From: Bradyrhizobium zhanjiangense
GTDB lineage: Bacteria > Pseudomonadota > Alphaproteobacteria > Rhizobiales > Xanthobacteraceae
Direction of reading: 5' to 3'
Assembly (NCBI RefSeq): GCF_004114935.1
Contig: NZ_CP022221.1
Location: forward strand, 3,369,001-3,433,000
DNA length: 64,000 nt
This document shows positions 7,666 through 16,859 of this stretch, piece after piece; position 1 is the first letter of the stretch; each line of letters begins with the position of its first letter. Under the pieces are notes generated by a model. It saw only the letters and a list, made by a program, of their open reading frames with translations, did no database searches and was not told where the DNA came from. The translations under genes were made by a program, and so were the position numbers.

Positions 7666-7989
7666 CTATTGGCGCAGCGATCCGATATAGGCCGCGATGT
7701 CGCCAGCTTCGGTCCGGCTCAAGGGAAAGTTCGGCATCTTCGGGTGCGGGTCGAGCAGGAAGAAAGCGAGCCGCTCCGGACTGAAGTCTGGCCGGCGCGC
7801 AACGGATGCGAAGGAGGGGACGTCGGCGCTAGCCTGTGTCTGGCCGCTCGCCACCACGTGGCAACTCGCACACCAGCGCTTGGCGAGATCGGCGCCGTGC
7901 TCGGCATCGGCGGCGAGGGCAGGCGACATGCCGAAGCCCGCGGTGGCGCCGGCAAGCAACAGGAAAATTCGGCTCAAATATCGGTGCAT
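7666..7989 (-). CDS. small c-type cytochrome
   Basis: A 107-residue exported cytochrome. The signal peptide is MHRYLSRIFLLLAGATAGFGMSPALAA, the haem site is CASCH at residues 40-44, and a distal PKMPNFPLS probably supplies the axial methionine. The ATG at 7989 has AAGG 7 bases upstream; the longer frame upstream is dominated by the 15-base repeat and is not coding. It would carry electrons in the periplasm, partner unknown. Confidence 0.88.
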   Translation of the reverse strand: MHRYLSRIFLLLAGATAGFGMSPALAADAEHGADLAKRWCASCHVVASGQTQASADVPSFASVARRPDFSPERLAFFLLDPHPKMPNFPLSRTEAGDIAAYIGSLRQ

Positions 7990-8295
7990 CGGGCAACCTT
8001 CATGCATTCCCTTGCGGCCGACGCGCTCACCCGCAACACGATCCCGGAAATTGCGAGAGATCGATGCGGGCGATGATCGACCGCAGCAGCCTGCGGGTCG
8101 AACGATAAAAGTGCCGTACGAACGCCGGCGTCCTTGCCGCGGGCAACCCAAGGCTCTTCCTATCAAGGCTCTTCGTATCAAGGCTCTTCGTATCAAGACT
8201 TTCGGTATAGTGCGACACGTGCCTCTCCGAGATGGCGAGGCCCTTCCTATCGTGGCCGGCTCGGAGCTGCCTTGATCTGCCGCAAAGGGTTTCGG
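7990..8295. other. 306-base intergenic region holding a minisatellite
   Basis: It lies between two minus-strand genes. The only structure seen is the 15-base tandem repeat at 8150-8209. Confidence 0.6.
8150..8209. repeat. 15-base tandem repeat, three copies plus one degenerate
   Basis: AAGGCTCTTCSTATC occurs at 8150-8164, 8165-8179 and 8180-8194, followed by a decayed copy at 8195-8209. Copies 2 and 3 are identical and copy 1 differs by one base. As the length is a multiple of three it adds codons without breaking frame, but no real gene covers it. Confidence 0.85.
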
Positions 8296-9126
8296 CTAAT
8301 AGTCGCCGGGGTTCATGATCATCGGACTCTTCGTATCGGCCGGCGCGAGCGCGCTGCTGGCGCTGTCACGCAGGAAGCGGTCGAGCGTCGCTTGGATCTT
8401 CTCCTTGACCGCGTCGGGACCGCGATCGCTCATCTCGGTGTGCTGTGCGCCAGTATGGACGATGTCGATGCCGCGCGCCCTGGCCTCTTCCGGCGTCGGC
8501 AGCACACCCGGATCGGTCACGAAATGCGGATCCTTCGAGCGGAACGACAGGATCTTCATATTATCGCTGAGCACGAAGGGTACCCTCAGATTGTCGAGCG
8601 TGATCACCTTCGATACCAGCTCCGGGTGCTGATGGGCGACATACATCGAGACATCGCCGCCGTTGGAATGGCCGACGAGGGTGATGTGGTCGTAGTCGAC
8701 GTTCTCCTGCCGCCTCTTCAACTCGCCCAGCACGAACAGAATATTGGCCTCGCAGCGAATGTAGACTTCACGCCGGCCGACATATTGCTGGCCAGCATGG
8801 GTCATCAGCGGTGGATCGCTCGGAAGATCTTGCTGGATGCTGGCAACCAGATAGCCGCGTGCGGCGAGCACGTTGGCCAGGAAGGAATATTCGGTCGCCC
8901 TGACGGTGTTGCCGTTGCTGATGATGGCGAGCGGGAGCTTCCAGAGGCCGAGATTGGCCTTGGTCTCATAGTCACGCCGCACCGCAATGTCGACCGAGAT
9001 CGGCCGCTGGCGCGAGGCGTCGAACATGCTCAAAGTCTCGTGGTGGATCGCGAACCGGCTGACGATGAAATACTGGCCGACGGCGAGGACGCAGAGAAAC
9101 GCCAGGATTGCAAACACCCTCTTCAT
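8296..9126 (-). CDS. alpha/beta hydrolase, membrane-anchored or exported
   Basis: A 276-residue protein with an N-terminal hydrophobic segment (MKRVFAILAFLCVLAVGQYFIV) acting as signal or anchor, then an alpha/beta-hydrolase fold. The nucleophile elbow is GHSNGG in HITLVGHSNGGDVSMYVAHQHP, and a C-terminal HTGAQHTEMSDRGPD could hold the catalytic His. The N-terminal part (PLAIISNGNTVRATEYSFLANVLAARGYLVASIQQD) resembles platelet-activating-factor acetylhydrolase-like or dienelactone-hydrolase-like proteins. The substrate is unknown. Confidence 0.75.
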   Translation of the reverse strand: MKRVFAILAFLCVLAVGQYFIVSRFAIHHETLSMFDASRQRPISVDIAVRRDYETKANLGLWKLPLAIISNGNTVRATEYSFLANVLAARGYLVASIQQDLPSDPPLMTHAGQQYVGRREVYIRCEANILFVLGELKRRQENVDYDHITLVGHSNGGDVSMYVAHQHPELVSKVITLDNLRVPFVLSDNMKILSFRSKDPHFVTDPGVLPTPEEARARGIDIVHTGAQHTEMSDRGPDAVKEKIQATLDRFLRDSASSALAPADTKSPMIMNPGDY

Positions 9127-9275
9127 GGCTTCGTCTCAAACCACCTTTGGCTGAACATGGTCATTGGGAACTCGCGGATCGAGCGATCGTGAGCAAGTTA
9201 CGGGATTAAATTTAGGCAAGTCTGTGAGCAAGCCGCAAAAGCGCCGCATGCAGGTCTGTGGGCGAAGCGCAAGGG

Positions 9276-11072
9276 CTAGAGACAGCCGGCCTTGCCTCGT
9301 TCAGGGCAGAGCCGGAGCGCGCTCGACAGTGTGAGCAGGAAGCGCGGGCTGCGGCGCTCGTTGTCCGGCGCCCTGTAGCTCAAGGGAACGGCTACGCCGA
9401 GATCGGTCTGGAGATCGTCCGGCAGGAAGAACCGCACGCCCGCCCCGGCCGAGGTCAGCGCGAGGCCGTCGCTCAGGCGGTAACCGTCGTTCCAGACCGC
9501 GCCAGCGTCGCCGAAGGCGTAGAATTGATAGCCGGTCCAGTAGCGAAAATTGAGCTTTTGGTCGAAGCGCAGTTCGAGCGAGCCGGCAAGACCGTTGTCG
9601 CCACTGATCTCGGCCGCGCCATAACCCCGGCCGAAGGCCGCGCCGCCGAGATAGAATTGCTGCGAGGTGAACAATGGCCGCGATGCCGTCTGGCTCGCTG
9701 CCGAGAGCTTGAGTGACCAGGCGTCGTTGAGCGTCTGATAGCGTGTGAACCAGAGGTTCAGCACCGAGAAGTTCGATGACGCGCCGACGCGCGACAACAG
9801 ATCGTCGTCCAAATGCGAAGCGCCGAAGATGTCGAGGCCCTGCCGGTAGCTCAGCGTAGCGAAATTGGCGCCGCCGAAGCGATCCTGGAGCCTGTAGTCG
9901 GCAGTCAGGCTCGCCGTCCTGATGTGGTCGTTGTACCAGGAGCCATAGAGGTCGTGCTCGGATACATTGCTGAAGGTCGTCGCGGCAGTCAGGGTCAGCG
10001 AGGAGGACAGCGACTGCAATGGGACGACGCCGGCACGCAGCTCGAACGCCTCGGTGGTGGTGATGTCGCTGTCGAGACGACGAGCATCGCCAGGCCGGAC
10101 TGCGCTGTACAGGATCGAAGCGCCAAGGCGCACGCCATCGACACCGACCGGTGCGTCATAGGACATCCGCGCGAAACCGAGCTCGCGCGGATCATTGGCA
10201 ATGGTCGACAGATTGACCGCGAGCGTGTCGCCGGGCGTGAGATAGGAGTTGAACGCGCCGGTCGCGTAGGTCTGCCACGGACCGACCGAGGAAGATCCGA
10301 GATTGTCCATGCCGAACGACGAGAAGACGTGCCAGGTCTTCAAATAGACGATCAGGCGGAAGCGGCCGGTCGCTCCGCCAATCTCTTCCAGCGCGGTGTC
10401 GGTGATCCGGACGCCCGGCCTGCCGTTGATGAGGAACAGCTGGCGTTCGAGCGTTGCCAGGCGCGATGGCTGCTCGGCCAGAACCGGCCCGAGCATCGAC
10501 CTTACGCCGAACTGTTCGGCGCCGTCGCCTTTCAGCTCGGCCTGCACGATGGCGCCTTCGATCACCTGGATCCGGACGCGGCCGTCGGCGATATCCTGGG
10601 GTGGCACGATCGCGCGGCTCAAGTGGAATCCGGCTTCGCGATAGAGATCGCTGATCGCGCCGGCGATCGCGGCGAGATCCGCCTGCGAGACCTTCTTTCC
10701 AAGATGGGATTGATAGGCTGTAGCAATGCGGTCGCGGGAGACGGCGTGGGCGCCGACGACGTCGATTCCGCGCAGCACGAATTGCGGCTTGGTATCACCG
10801 CCGGTGTTGGGCTGGCCGACCGTCGGTAGTCTGACCGGGGGGCGGTTCAGCGTTTCCCGCTCGGTTTGGTTTTCAAAGTACTTCTCGGGCTGGCGTGGAT
10901 TAAAGCCTGGCTGGTTCGCCTGCTGCGCGAAGGACTGCGGAATTCCCGTAAAAATCGTTGCCAGCAGTACCGATGTCGTAAGGAAGTGTCGCTTCTCAAT
11001 ACGCGCAGCGAACGTGTCTCCGTAGTTTGACGGGGATTTGCCAATAAGGCGGTAAGGGTTCGTTAGCTGCAT
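9276..11072 (-). CDS. TpsB / ShlB-FhaC-HecB family outer-membrane secretion pore
   Basis: A 598-residue two-partner secretion translocator. Order: an extended signal peptide ending near PQSFAQ (about residue 49), a Pro-rich linker, a POTRA-type region with FVLRGIDVVGAHAVSRDRIATAYQSHLGKKVS and AGFHLSRAIVPPQDIADGRVRIQVIEG, and a C-terminal 16-strand barrel including the typical FGRGYGAAEISGDNGLAGSLELRFD. It should export a large TpsA exoprotein across the outer membrane. No TpsA is seen in the window, which is unusual since pairs are normally adjacent. It is divergent from the FecR gene. Confidence 0.88.
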   Translation of the reverse strand: MQLTNPYRLIGKSPSNYGDTFAARIEKRHFLTTSVLLATIFTGIPQSFAQQANQPGFNPRQPEKYFENQTERETLNRPPVRLPTVGQPNTGGDTKPQFVLRGIDVVGAHAVSRDRIATAYQSHLGKKVSQADLAAIAGAISDLYREAGFHLSRAIVPPQDIADGRVRIQVIEGAIVQAELKGDGAEQFGVRSMLGPVLAEQPSRLATLERQLFLINGRPGVRITDTALEEIGGATGRFRLIVYLKTWHVFSSFGMDNLGSSSVGPWQTYATGAFNSYLTPGDTLAVNLSTIANDPRELGFARMSYDAPVGVDGVRLGASILYSAVRPGDARRLDSDITTTEAFELRAGVVPLQSLSSSLTLTAATTFSNVSEHDLYGSWYNDHIRTASLTADYRLQDRFGGANFATLSYRQGLDIFGASHLDDDLLSRVGASSNFSVLNLWFTRYQTLNDAWSLKLSAASQTASRPLFTSQQFYLGGAAFGRGYGAAEISGDNGLAGSLELRFDQKLNFRYWTGYQFYAFGDAGAVWNDGYRLSDGLALTSAGAGVRFFLPDDLQTDLGVAVPLSYRAPDNERRSPRFLLTLSSALRLCPERGKAGCL

Positions 11073-11202
11073 GATTTTCCATAGTTTTTCATGGTCAATG
11101 ATTGGTTAATGCGGCTTCTTGGCTCGCCACTTCGCGCTAATTTTCTCTTGAGTGATTTCGGATAGGCCTCAGGTCTGGCTGTAACGCGGACTGAGGATTG
11201 TC

Positions 11203-12420
11203 ATGTTCGGTAGAGTTGGAGTGTGGCACGCCTTGCTGGCAGCGCTGATCCTTGGAACGCCATCCGGTGCATCCGGCGCGGAGAATGGCGTCTGGTCGGT
11301 CAGCAAGGCCACCGGCGAGGTCTGGGTCGCCACCAACGGCGCACAGCAGGTGTCGTTGAATCAGGAGGAGGCGCTCAAGCCTGGCGACACCATTCGCACC
11401 GGCCGCAACGGCCGCGTGCTACTCGTCCGCGGCGAGGAAACGATCCTGATCTCTCCCAACTCGGTCGTCGGCTTGCCTGCCGAAAAGAAGGAGGGACTCT
11501 CGACCACCATCATCCAGCAGGCGGGTTCGATCCTGCTCGAGGTCGAGAAGCGCAACGTCAAGCATTTCGAGGTCGAGACGCCCTACCTCGCCGCCGTCGT
11601 CAAGGGAACGCAGTTCAGCGTCACGGTGGGTGCGGGCAGCACCAAGGTCAGCGTGCTCCGCGGTCAAGTTGAAGTTTCCGACTTCAAGACGGGACAGATC
11701 GCGCAGGTCATGCCGGGGCAAGTGGCCACCGTCTTCGAACATGGCAAGCCTGGTCTCGGCCTGAGCGGTGCGGGGGCGTTCAATCCGATCGAGCAGGGTA
11801 AGCCCCGCGCCTCCACCATCGAGCGCATTCCCGTGCCGAAATCGGGACTGTCCGCACCGCACAATGCCGCGAATGGTCATGCGATCCATGCGCTCGGTCC
11901 GATCGACAAGGGGATCAAGATGGTCGGTTCGCCGATGCGGTCGCATCAGGCGACTGGCGGGCACGTCCCCAAGGCCGGCGTCGTGCGCATCTCGAACTCG
12001 CTCGGTGAGGTCAAGCTGAATTTCCAAAAGGTCACGCGCGGGCTTGCCCATAGCGCCGTTGCCCCCGGACAGGTGCGCAGCGCGAATGCCAGCACAAGTA
12101 CCGAGACGGTCTGGAGCGATGGCAAGGCCAGCACGCAGGTATCCAACAGTGTCGTCCAAACCGCGGCAACGACTAGTGCTGCCGCAACAGCTGGCAGCAG
12201 TGCCTCGCCGGCCGCAAGCGCAGCGGCAGCGAATAACGGAAACTCCGGTGGCAACGGCAATTCCGGTAATGGCAGCAACAATAATGGCAACGCCAACAAT
12301 GGCGCCACCGGTAACGGCAGGGGCAACAACGGCGATGGGCGTGGCGGCGGTAACGGCAGCAACGGCGATGGGCGTGGCGGCGGTAACGGCAGCAACGGCC
12401 ACGGCTACAACGGACACTAA
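11203..12420 (+). CDS. FecR-domain protein with Gly/Asn-rich tail
   Basis: A 405-residue exported protein. Signal peptide MFGRVGVWHALLAALILGTPSGASGA, then a FecR domain (about 30-190) with LKPGDTIRTGRNGRVLLV and VETPYLAAVVKGTQFSVTV, a middle region of unknown fold, and a low-complexity tail rich in Gly, Asn and Ser (from about 335) with two NGDGRGGGNGS repeats. Such periplasmic FecR proteins often sit beside CHASE2 sensors, as here: the CHASE2 gene begins 60 bases later. I infer a sensor-partner role rather than iron-siderophore signalling, because no sigma factor or TonB receptor is near. Confidence 0.85.
   Translation: MFGRVGVWHALLAALILGTPSGASGAENGVWSVSKATGEVWVATNGAQQVSLNQEEALKPGDTIRTGRNGRVLLVRGEETILISPNSVVGLPAEKKEGLSTTIIQQAGSILLEVEKRNVKHFEVETPYLAAVVKGTQFSVTVGAGSTKVSVLRGQVEVSDFKTGQIAQVMPGQVATVFEHGKPGLGLSGAGAFNPIEQGKPRASTIERIPVPKSGLSAPHNAANGHAIHALGPIDKGIKMVGSPMRSHQATGGHVPKAGVVRISNSLGEVKLNFQKVTRGLAHSAVAPGQVRSANASTSTETVWSDGKASTQVSNSVVQTAATTSAAATAGSSASPAASAAAANNGNSGGNGNSGNGSNNNGNANNGATGNGRGNNGDGRGGGNGSNGDGRGGGNGSNGHGYNGH
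12328..12393 (+). repeat. 33-base perfect tandem duplication in the FecR tail
   Basis: Bases 12328-12360 and 12361-12393 are identical and encode NGDGRGGGNGS twice. It is in frame, so copy-number change would alter only the tail length. Confidence 0.9.
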
Positions 12421-12479
12421 GGCGATTTCCTAGGGGATGAGGGGGCTCGCCGGTTGAAGCGGGCGCGGGGGAGGATTGG

Positions 12480-15221
12480 GTGAAACGCTATCGGCCGCAT
12501 ATTCTGGTTGTGATCGCGCTTGCGGTCGTGCTGTCCACGGGGGGGCATGGCGCGCTCCGCAATGCGCTCACCGACCTGCGGTTCGCTTGGCAATCGCGTG
12601 CTGCCAGCGGCAATGTCGTCGTAGTGGCCATCGACGCGCCCTCGATCGACCAGATCGGGGTGTGGCCCTGGCCTCGCCAGCTGCACGCGGAGCTTCTGCA
12701 TAGGCTTGAAGCTGCCGGCGTGCAGGATGTGGCCTTCGACGTCGATTTCAGCACGCCGTCGGATCCGGCCTCTGACAAGGCTTTCGTCAAGGCGCTTCGG
12801 GACGTCGGCGGCTCGACGGTCCTGCCATCCTTCAAGCAGCCGGCGCCGAATGGCGGTGCGGCTCACATCAATCATCCCCTGAAGCCGTTCAGCAACCAGT
12901 CTTGGCCGGCCGTCGTCAATGTCGCGGTCGAATCCGACGGGCTCGTGCGCCGTTATCCATTCGGCGAGAAGCTCGGTGACGCCTTGATGCCGTCGATGGC
13001 CGTCGTGCTGGCTGGGCAGGACGCCAATCGGCGGACGCCCTTCCTGATCGATTTTAGTATTCGGGCGGCTTCCATCCCAAGTGTCTCCTATGTCGACGTG
13101 CTGCGCGGCGATGCCGCGACCCTGGATAAGGTGAGAGGCAAGAAGATCATTGTTGGTGCGACGGCGCTCGAACTGGGCGACCGGTTCAGCGTTCCGAATG
13201 GCCGCATCGTCTCTGGACCCGTCCTTCAGGCGCTCGCGGCAGAATCGATCCTCCAGAACCGGATGCTGCGCTGGACCTCAGATGCCGGCATGATGCTCGG
13301 CCTCGGCCTGATCTGCCTCTTGATGATCACTTCGTGGCGCCGCGTCGCACCGGGACTTCGCGTCGCAATCCTGATCGCAGCCGGCGCTGCCATCGAACTG
13401 GTCGCGACCCTCGTGCAGGCGAGATGGCCCTTCGTCATCGATACGTCGCTGTTCCACATCGCGATCATCGCTTATCTGACGGCGATCGCGCTGGACGAGA
13501 TCGATTTCCGCAGTCTCCTGGGTCGCATCGCCGAGAGCCGCTTCCATCGCATCGCGATGTCGCTGGGCGATGGTCTCGTCTGCACCGATGAGGATCATCG
13601 GATTACGGTTTGGAATCCCGGCGCCAGCGCGATTTTTGGCTACATGCCGGCCGAGATGATCGGTCGCCCATTCGAAACGCTGTGTGCCGTACCGGCGGAC
13701 GGCGACGCAAGGCCGTCCATGCACGATGCCGCGCGCCAGTCGCTCCTGGTTCCCGGTGGCGCCGTCGTCGTAGAGTTCGAAGGGCGACGCAAGAACGGCG
13801 AGACATTCCCGGTCGAGGCGAGCTTCTCCGGCTGGCAGGGAACGGACGGCTTCCAGTATGGAGCGATCCTGCGCGACATCTCGGTGCGCAAGCGCGAGGC
13901 CGAGCGCGTCAGGTATCTCGCCGAACATGATGCGCTGACAGGGCTTGCCAACCGCAACATGCTACATGCGTCGCTCGCCAGTCTGATCACCGAGGCAGAG
14001 CATCGGTCTTCCAATGTCGCACTGCTCGTGCTCGGGCTCGACGGCTTCCAGCAAGTCAACGACATGTTCGGGCATGCCGCGGGCGACCGCGTGCTGCGGG
14101 CGGTCGCCGAGCGCCTGACGGCCGATGCCGGCGCCGGGGCGATCGTCGCGCGCCTCAGTGGCGACGAATATGCCATCGCGCTGGATTGCGCGGACGCGAG
14201 CGAGCCGATTGCCGAATTCGCCGAGCGAATCGCGCGCGCGTTCGAAACGCCGCTCGCAACGGGCGCAAGGCAGCACCGGGTCAGAATCAGCATCGGCGTG
14301 GCCGTCCATCCCGACGGCGGGCGCAACGCCGATGATCTCCTCGGTAACGGCCACCTCGCACTTACGAAGGCGAAGCTGACGCGGCGCGGCAGCCACGTGA
14401 TCTTCGAGAGTGCGATCAGGCAGGAGCTGGAGAACCGGTTGACGCTCGAGAGCGAATTGGCGCTTGCCGCGGATCGCGGCGAGTTCGAGCTGTTCTACCA
14501 GCCCCAGGTTCGTCTGGTCGACGGCAGCCTGGTCGGAGCCGAAGCGCTCATCCGTTGGCGGCACCCCGTGCGCGGCTACGTCTCGCCTGCGGAGTTCATG
14601 CCGGTGGTCAACACGTCGGCCCTGTCCGAGCGGATTGCGAACTGGGTGATGGAGACCGCCTGCCGCCAGGCGCGCGCCTGGGAAATATCCGGCAACGAGG
14701 TCCGCGTGGCGATCAACCTGTCGCCGTCCCAGCTTGATTCCGGTGACCTCGCGCGTTCGGTTGCCGAATTGCTCGATGCGACGGGGCTGGCCCCCTCGCT
14801 GCTCGAGCTCGAAGTCACCGAGGACATCCTGTTACACGACGAGGCCCGGGTGCTCGACATGTTCAAGCGGATCCAGGAGCTCGGCGTCCGCGTCCTGTTC
14901 GACGATTTCGGCACCGGCTATGCGAGCCTGAGCTATTTGAAGAAATTTCCGCTCGATGGGCTCAAGATCGATAGATCGTTCGTGCTCGACCTGCTCACCG
15001 ATTCCGACGATGCCGCGATCGTCGGCTCCACCATCGGTCTCAGCAGGCAGCTTGGGCTCACGGTCGTAGCTGAGGGCATCGAGAACCGCGCCACGGCCAA
15101 CTTCCTGATCAGCATGGGATGCGCGGAAGGACAGGGCTACTTCTTCGGCCGCCCTATGCCTTCCGAGGCGTTCGAACGGCAATTCCTCACGATCGAGCGC
15201 GCCATCGTCAGCGCCGCCTAG
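12480..15221 (+). CDS. CHASE2-PAS-GGDEF-EAL cyclic-di-GMP protein
   Basis: A 913-residue inner-membrane signalling protein. After a short N-terminal helix, a periplasmic CHASE2 domain (about 30-250; LTDLRFAWQSR, VVVVAIDAPSIDQIGVWPWPR), three membrane helices (about 262-345), a PAS domain (about 355-470), a GGDEF domain with SGDEY at 560-564, and an EAL domain with EALIRW near 688, DDFGTGYASL, DRSF and VAEGIEN intact. The EAL site looks active, so it probably degrades c-di-GMP; the GGDEF motif is altered. The GTG start at 12480 follows GGGGAGGATTGG. It is in an operon with the FecR gene, whose product may be its periplasmic partner. Confidence 0.92.
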   Translation: MKRYRPHILVVIALAVVLSTGGHGALRNALTDLRFAWQSRAASGNVVVVAIDAPSIDQIGVWPWPRQLHAELLHRLEAAGVQDVAFDVDFSTPSDPASDKAFVKALRDVGGSTVLPSFKQPAPNGGAAHINHPLKPFSNQSWPAVVNVAVESDGLVRRYPFGEKLGDALMPSMAVVLAGQDANRRTPFLIDFSIRAASIPSVSYVDVLRGDAATLDKVRGKKIIVGATALELGDRFSVPNGRIVSGPVLQALAAESILQNRMLRWTSDAGMMLGLGLICLLMITSWRRVAPGLRVAILIAAGAAIELVATLVQARWPFVIDTSLFHIAIIAYLTAIALDEIDFRSLLGRIAESRFHRIAMSLGDGLVCTDEDHRITVWNPGASAIFGYMPAEMIGRPFETLCAVPADGDARPSMHDAARQSLLVPGGAVVVEFEGRRKNGETFPVEASFSGWQGTDGFQYGAILRDISVRKREAERVRYLAEHDALTGLANRNMLHASLASLITEAEHRSSNVALLVLGLDGFQQVNDMFGHAAGDRVLRAVAERLTADAGAGAIVARLSGDEYAIALDCADASEPIAEFAERIARAFETPLATGARQHRVRISIGVAVHPDGGRNADDLLGNGHLALTKAKLTRRGSHVIFESAIRQELENRLTLESELALAADRGEFELFYQPQVRLVDGSLVGAEALIRWRHPVRGYVSPAEFMPVVNTSALSERIANWVMETACRQARAWEISGNEVRVAINLSPSQLDSGDLARSVAELLDATGLAPSLLELEVTEDILLHDEARVLDMFKRIQELGVRVLFDDFGTGYASLSYLKKFPLDGLKIDRSFVLDLLTDSDDAAIVGSTIGLSRQLGLTVVAEGIENRATANFLISMGCAEGQGYFFGRPMPSEAFERQFLTIERAIVSAA

Positions 15222-15245
15222 ACGGGTGCGTATCCGGTAAGGTCG

Positions 15246-15506
15246 TCAGCGCCGGCGCGCCACCGCGACGCCGAACAGGAAAGCAACGAACAGGCTGGTG
15301 AGCGGCGCTTCGCGCGTAATCGCCGCAACCGTCGAGAGCGGCCGGCCCGGCTTTCGCGCTTCCTCGATCGCAGAGGTAAGACGGTCGACCGCTGCATGCA
15401 GGCCTCCGGCGACTTCTCCGATCGTGCGGGATACATCCGTCGCTGCATCGACGGCGCGTTCGGCCACGCCAGGTTGGGGATTGGATTGCGGTATCTCGGT
15501 GCTCAA
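15246..15506 (-). CDS. small membrane-associated hypothetical protein, 86 aa
   Basis: MSTEIPQSNPQPGVAERAVDAATDVSRTIGEVAGGLHAAVDRLTSAIEEARKPGRPLSTVAAITREAPLTSLFVAFLFGVAVARRR. An amphipathic helical first half is followed by a single C-terminal hydrophobic segment with a short Arg tail, like the YqjD/ElaB-type ribosome-associated inner-membrane proteins in outline. It converges on the CHASE2 gene. The family link is inference. Confidence 0.6.
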   Translation of the reverse strand: MSTEIPQSNPQPGVAERAVDAATDVSRTIGEVAGGLHAAVDRLTSAIEEARKPGRPLSTVAAITREAPLTSLFVAFLFGVAVARRR

Positions 15507-15541
15507 GCGCGCGATCTCCAGACCCGATGATGGAGGCCGGC

Positions 15542-15606
15542 ACCTTTGGCTATCCGCGCGAGCGCTCGTTTTGAACAGCGGGTCTGACGACCTTTGGCTA
15601 TCCGCG
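15542..15606. repeat. pair of 17-base direct repeats
   Basis: ACCTTTGGCTATCCGCG is found exactly at 15542-15558 and 15590-15606, starts 48 bases apart, in the intergenic region before the arginase gene. No mobile element is visible between them. Confidence 0.8.
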
Positions 15607-15772
15607 ACAGGCGCCGTGGTTTACGTTTACGGCGGGTGCCGGCCTTGGATAGGCAATTCGGCGCGCGGGATTTTGTTCCGGGATGATATGCCCACAGCGG
15701 ACCTCCCCGGGAAACGACGGGTGCGAATCTCTGTTAGGCTGACGGTATCCTTGCTGACGTCAGGAGATTGCC

Positions 15773-16750
15773 GTGACCGATCGGACCGTGACGGATCGAA
15801 CCCGGCGGATCGCCTTGCTCGGCGCTCCCATCGACATGGGAGCTTCGCAGCGCGGTACCTTGATGGGCCCTGCTGCGCTCCGCACCGCGGGCCTTGCGAC
15901 ACTGCTCGAGAGCCTCGATTTTGAGGTCGTCGACTACGGCGATCTTTCCGTGGCCGAGGTCCGGGACCTCGCCGACAAGCCGCCCGAGAAAGCCAATCAC
16001 TACCGCGAGATCCAGCGCTGGACGCGCGTGCTGAGTCACAGAGGCTATGAGATCGCGAAAACCGGCGCACTGCCGATCTTCCTCGGCGGCGATCACACGC
16101 TGTCCATGGGGTCGGTCAATGCGATGGCGCGTCATTGGAAGGAGCGCGGCCGCGAACTGTTCGTGCTCTGGCTCGATGCCCATACCGATTACAACACGCC
16201 GGAAACGACGATCACGGCCAATATGCACGGCATGTCGGCCGCGTTCCTGTGCGGGGAGCCTGGCCTCGACGGATTATTGGGCGATGATCCGCGCGCCTCG
16301 ATCGACCCCGATAGGCTCGATCTGTTCGGCGCGCGTTCGGTTGACAAGCTCGAAAAGGAGTTGATGCGCGCGCGCCGGATCAGGGTCATCGACATGCGCC
16401 AGATCGACGAGTTCGGCGTCGCCGTGCTGATCCGGCGCGTCATCGAGCGCGTGAAGGCGAGCGGTGGCGTGCTGCATGTCAGCTTCGACGTCGATTTTCT
16501 CGACCCGTGCGTGGCTCCGGGAGTCGGCACCACGGTGCCCGGTGGCGCGACCTATCGCGAGGCGCATCTGATCATGGAGCTGCTGCACGATTCAGGGCTG
16601 GTGGGGTCGGTGGACATTGTCGAGCTCAATCCGTTCCTCGACGAGCGCGGCCGGACCGCGCGTACCGCGGTCGAACTGATTGGTAGCCTGTTCGGTCAGC
16701 AGATCACCGACCGGCCGACGCCGAGCAATGCCATCGCGCCGGGCGAGTGA
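15773..16750 (+). CDS. rocF: arginase
   Basis: A 325-residue ureohydrolase. All manganese-ligand motifs are present: GGDHTLSMG, WLDAHTDYNTPETTITANMHGM and SFDVDFLDPCVAPGVGT. It converts arginine to ornithine and urea in the cytoplasm, supplying nitrogen from arginine. The GTG start at 15773 has AGGAG 6 bases upstream. The N-terminal ALLGAPIDMGASQRGTLMGPAALR is typical of true arginases rather than agmatinases. Single gene. Confidence 0.93.
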   Translation: MTDRTVTDRTRRIALLGAPIDMGASQRGTLMGPAALRTAGLATLLESLDFEVVDYGDLSVAEVRDLADKPPEKANHYREIQRWTRVLSHRGYEIAKTGALPIFLGGDHTLSMGSVNAMARHWKERGRELFVLWLDAHTDYNTPETTITANMHGMSAAFLCGEPGLDGLLGDDPRASIDPDRLDLFGARSVDKLEKELMRARRIRVIDMRQIDEFGVAVLIRRVIERVKASGGVLHVSFDVDFLDPCVAPGVGTTVPGGATYREAHLIMELLHDSGLVGSVDIVELNPFLDERGRTARTAVELIGSLFGQQITDRPTPSNAIAPGE

Positions 16751-16859
16751 AACCGGTTTGAACCGAAAAGGAGCGTATGTTCCCCGCCTTGGCCGGGAAC
16801 TTGCCGGAGCCAGGGCGGGAACCAGGGGGGCGCAATTGAATTAACCTACGATAGGATAA

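Noticed and set aside
11361-12417. Long minus-strand frames opposite the FecR gene
   Set aside because: They reflect the Gly/Asn-rich repeat on the plus strand and contain only low-complexity sequence.
16780-16805. A hairpin GTTCCC...GGGAAC after arginase as a terminator
   Set aside because: The stem is short and no T-run follows, so termination is not supported.
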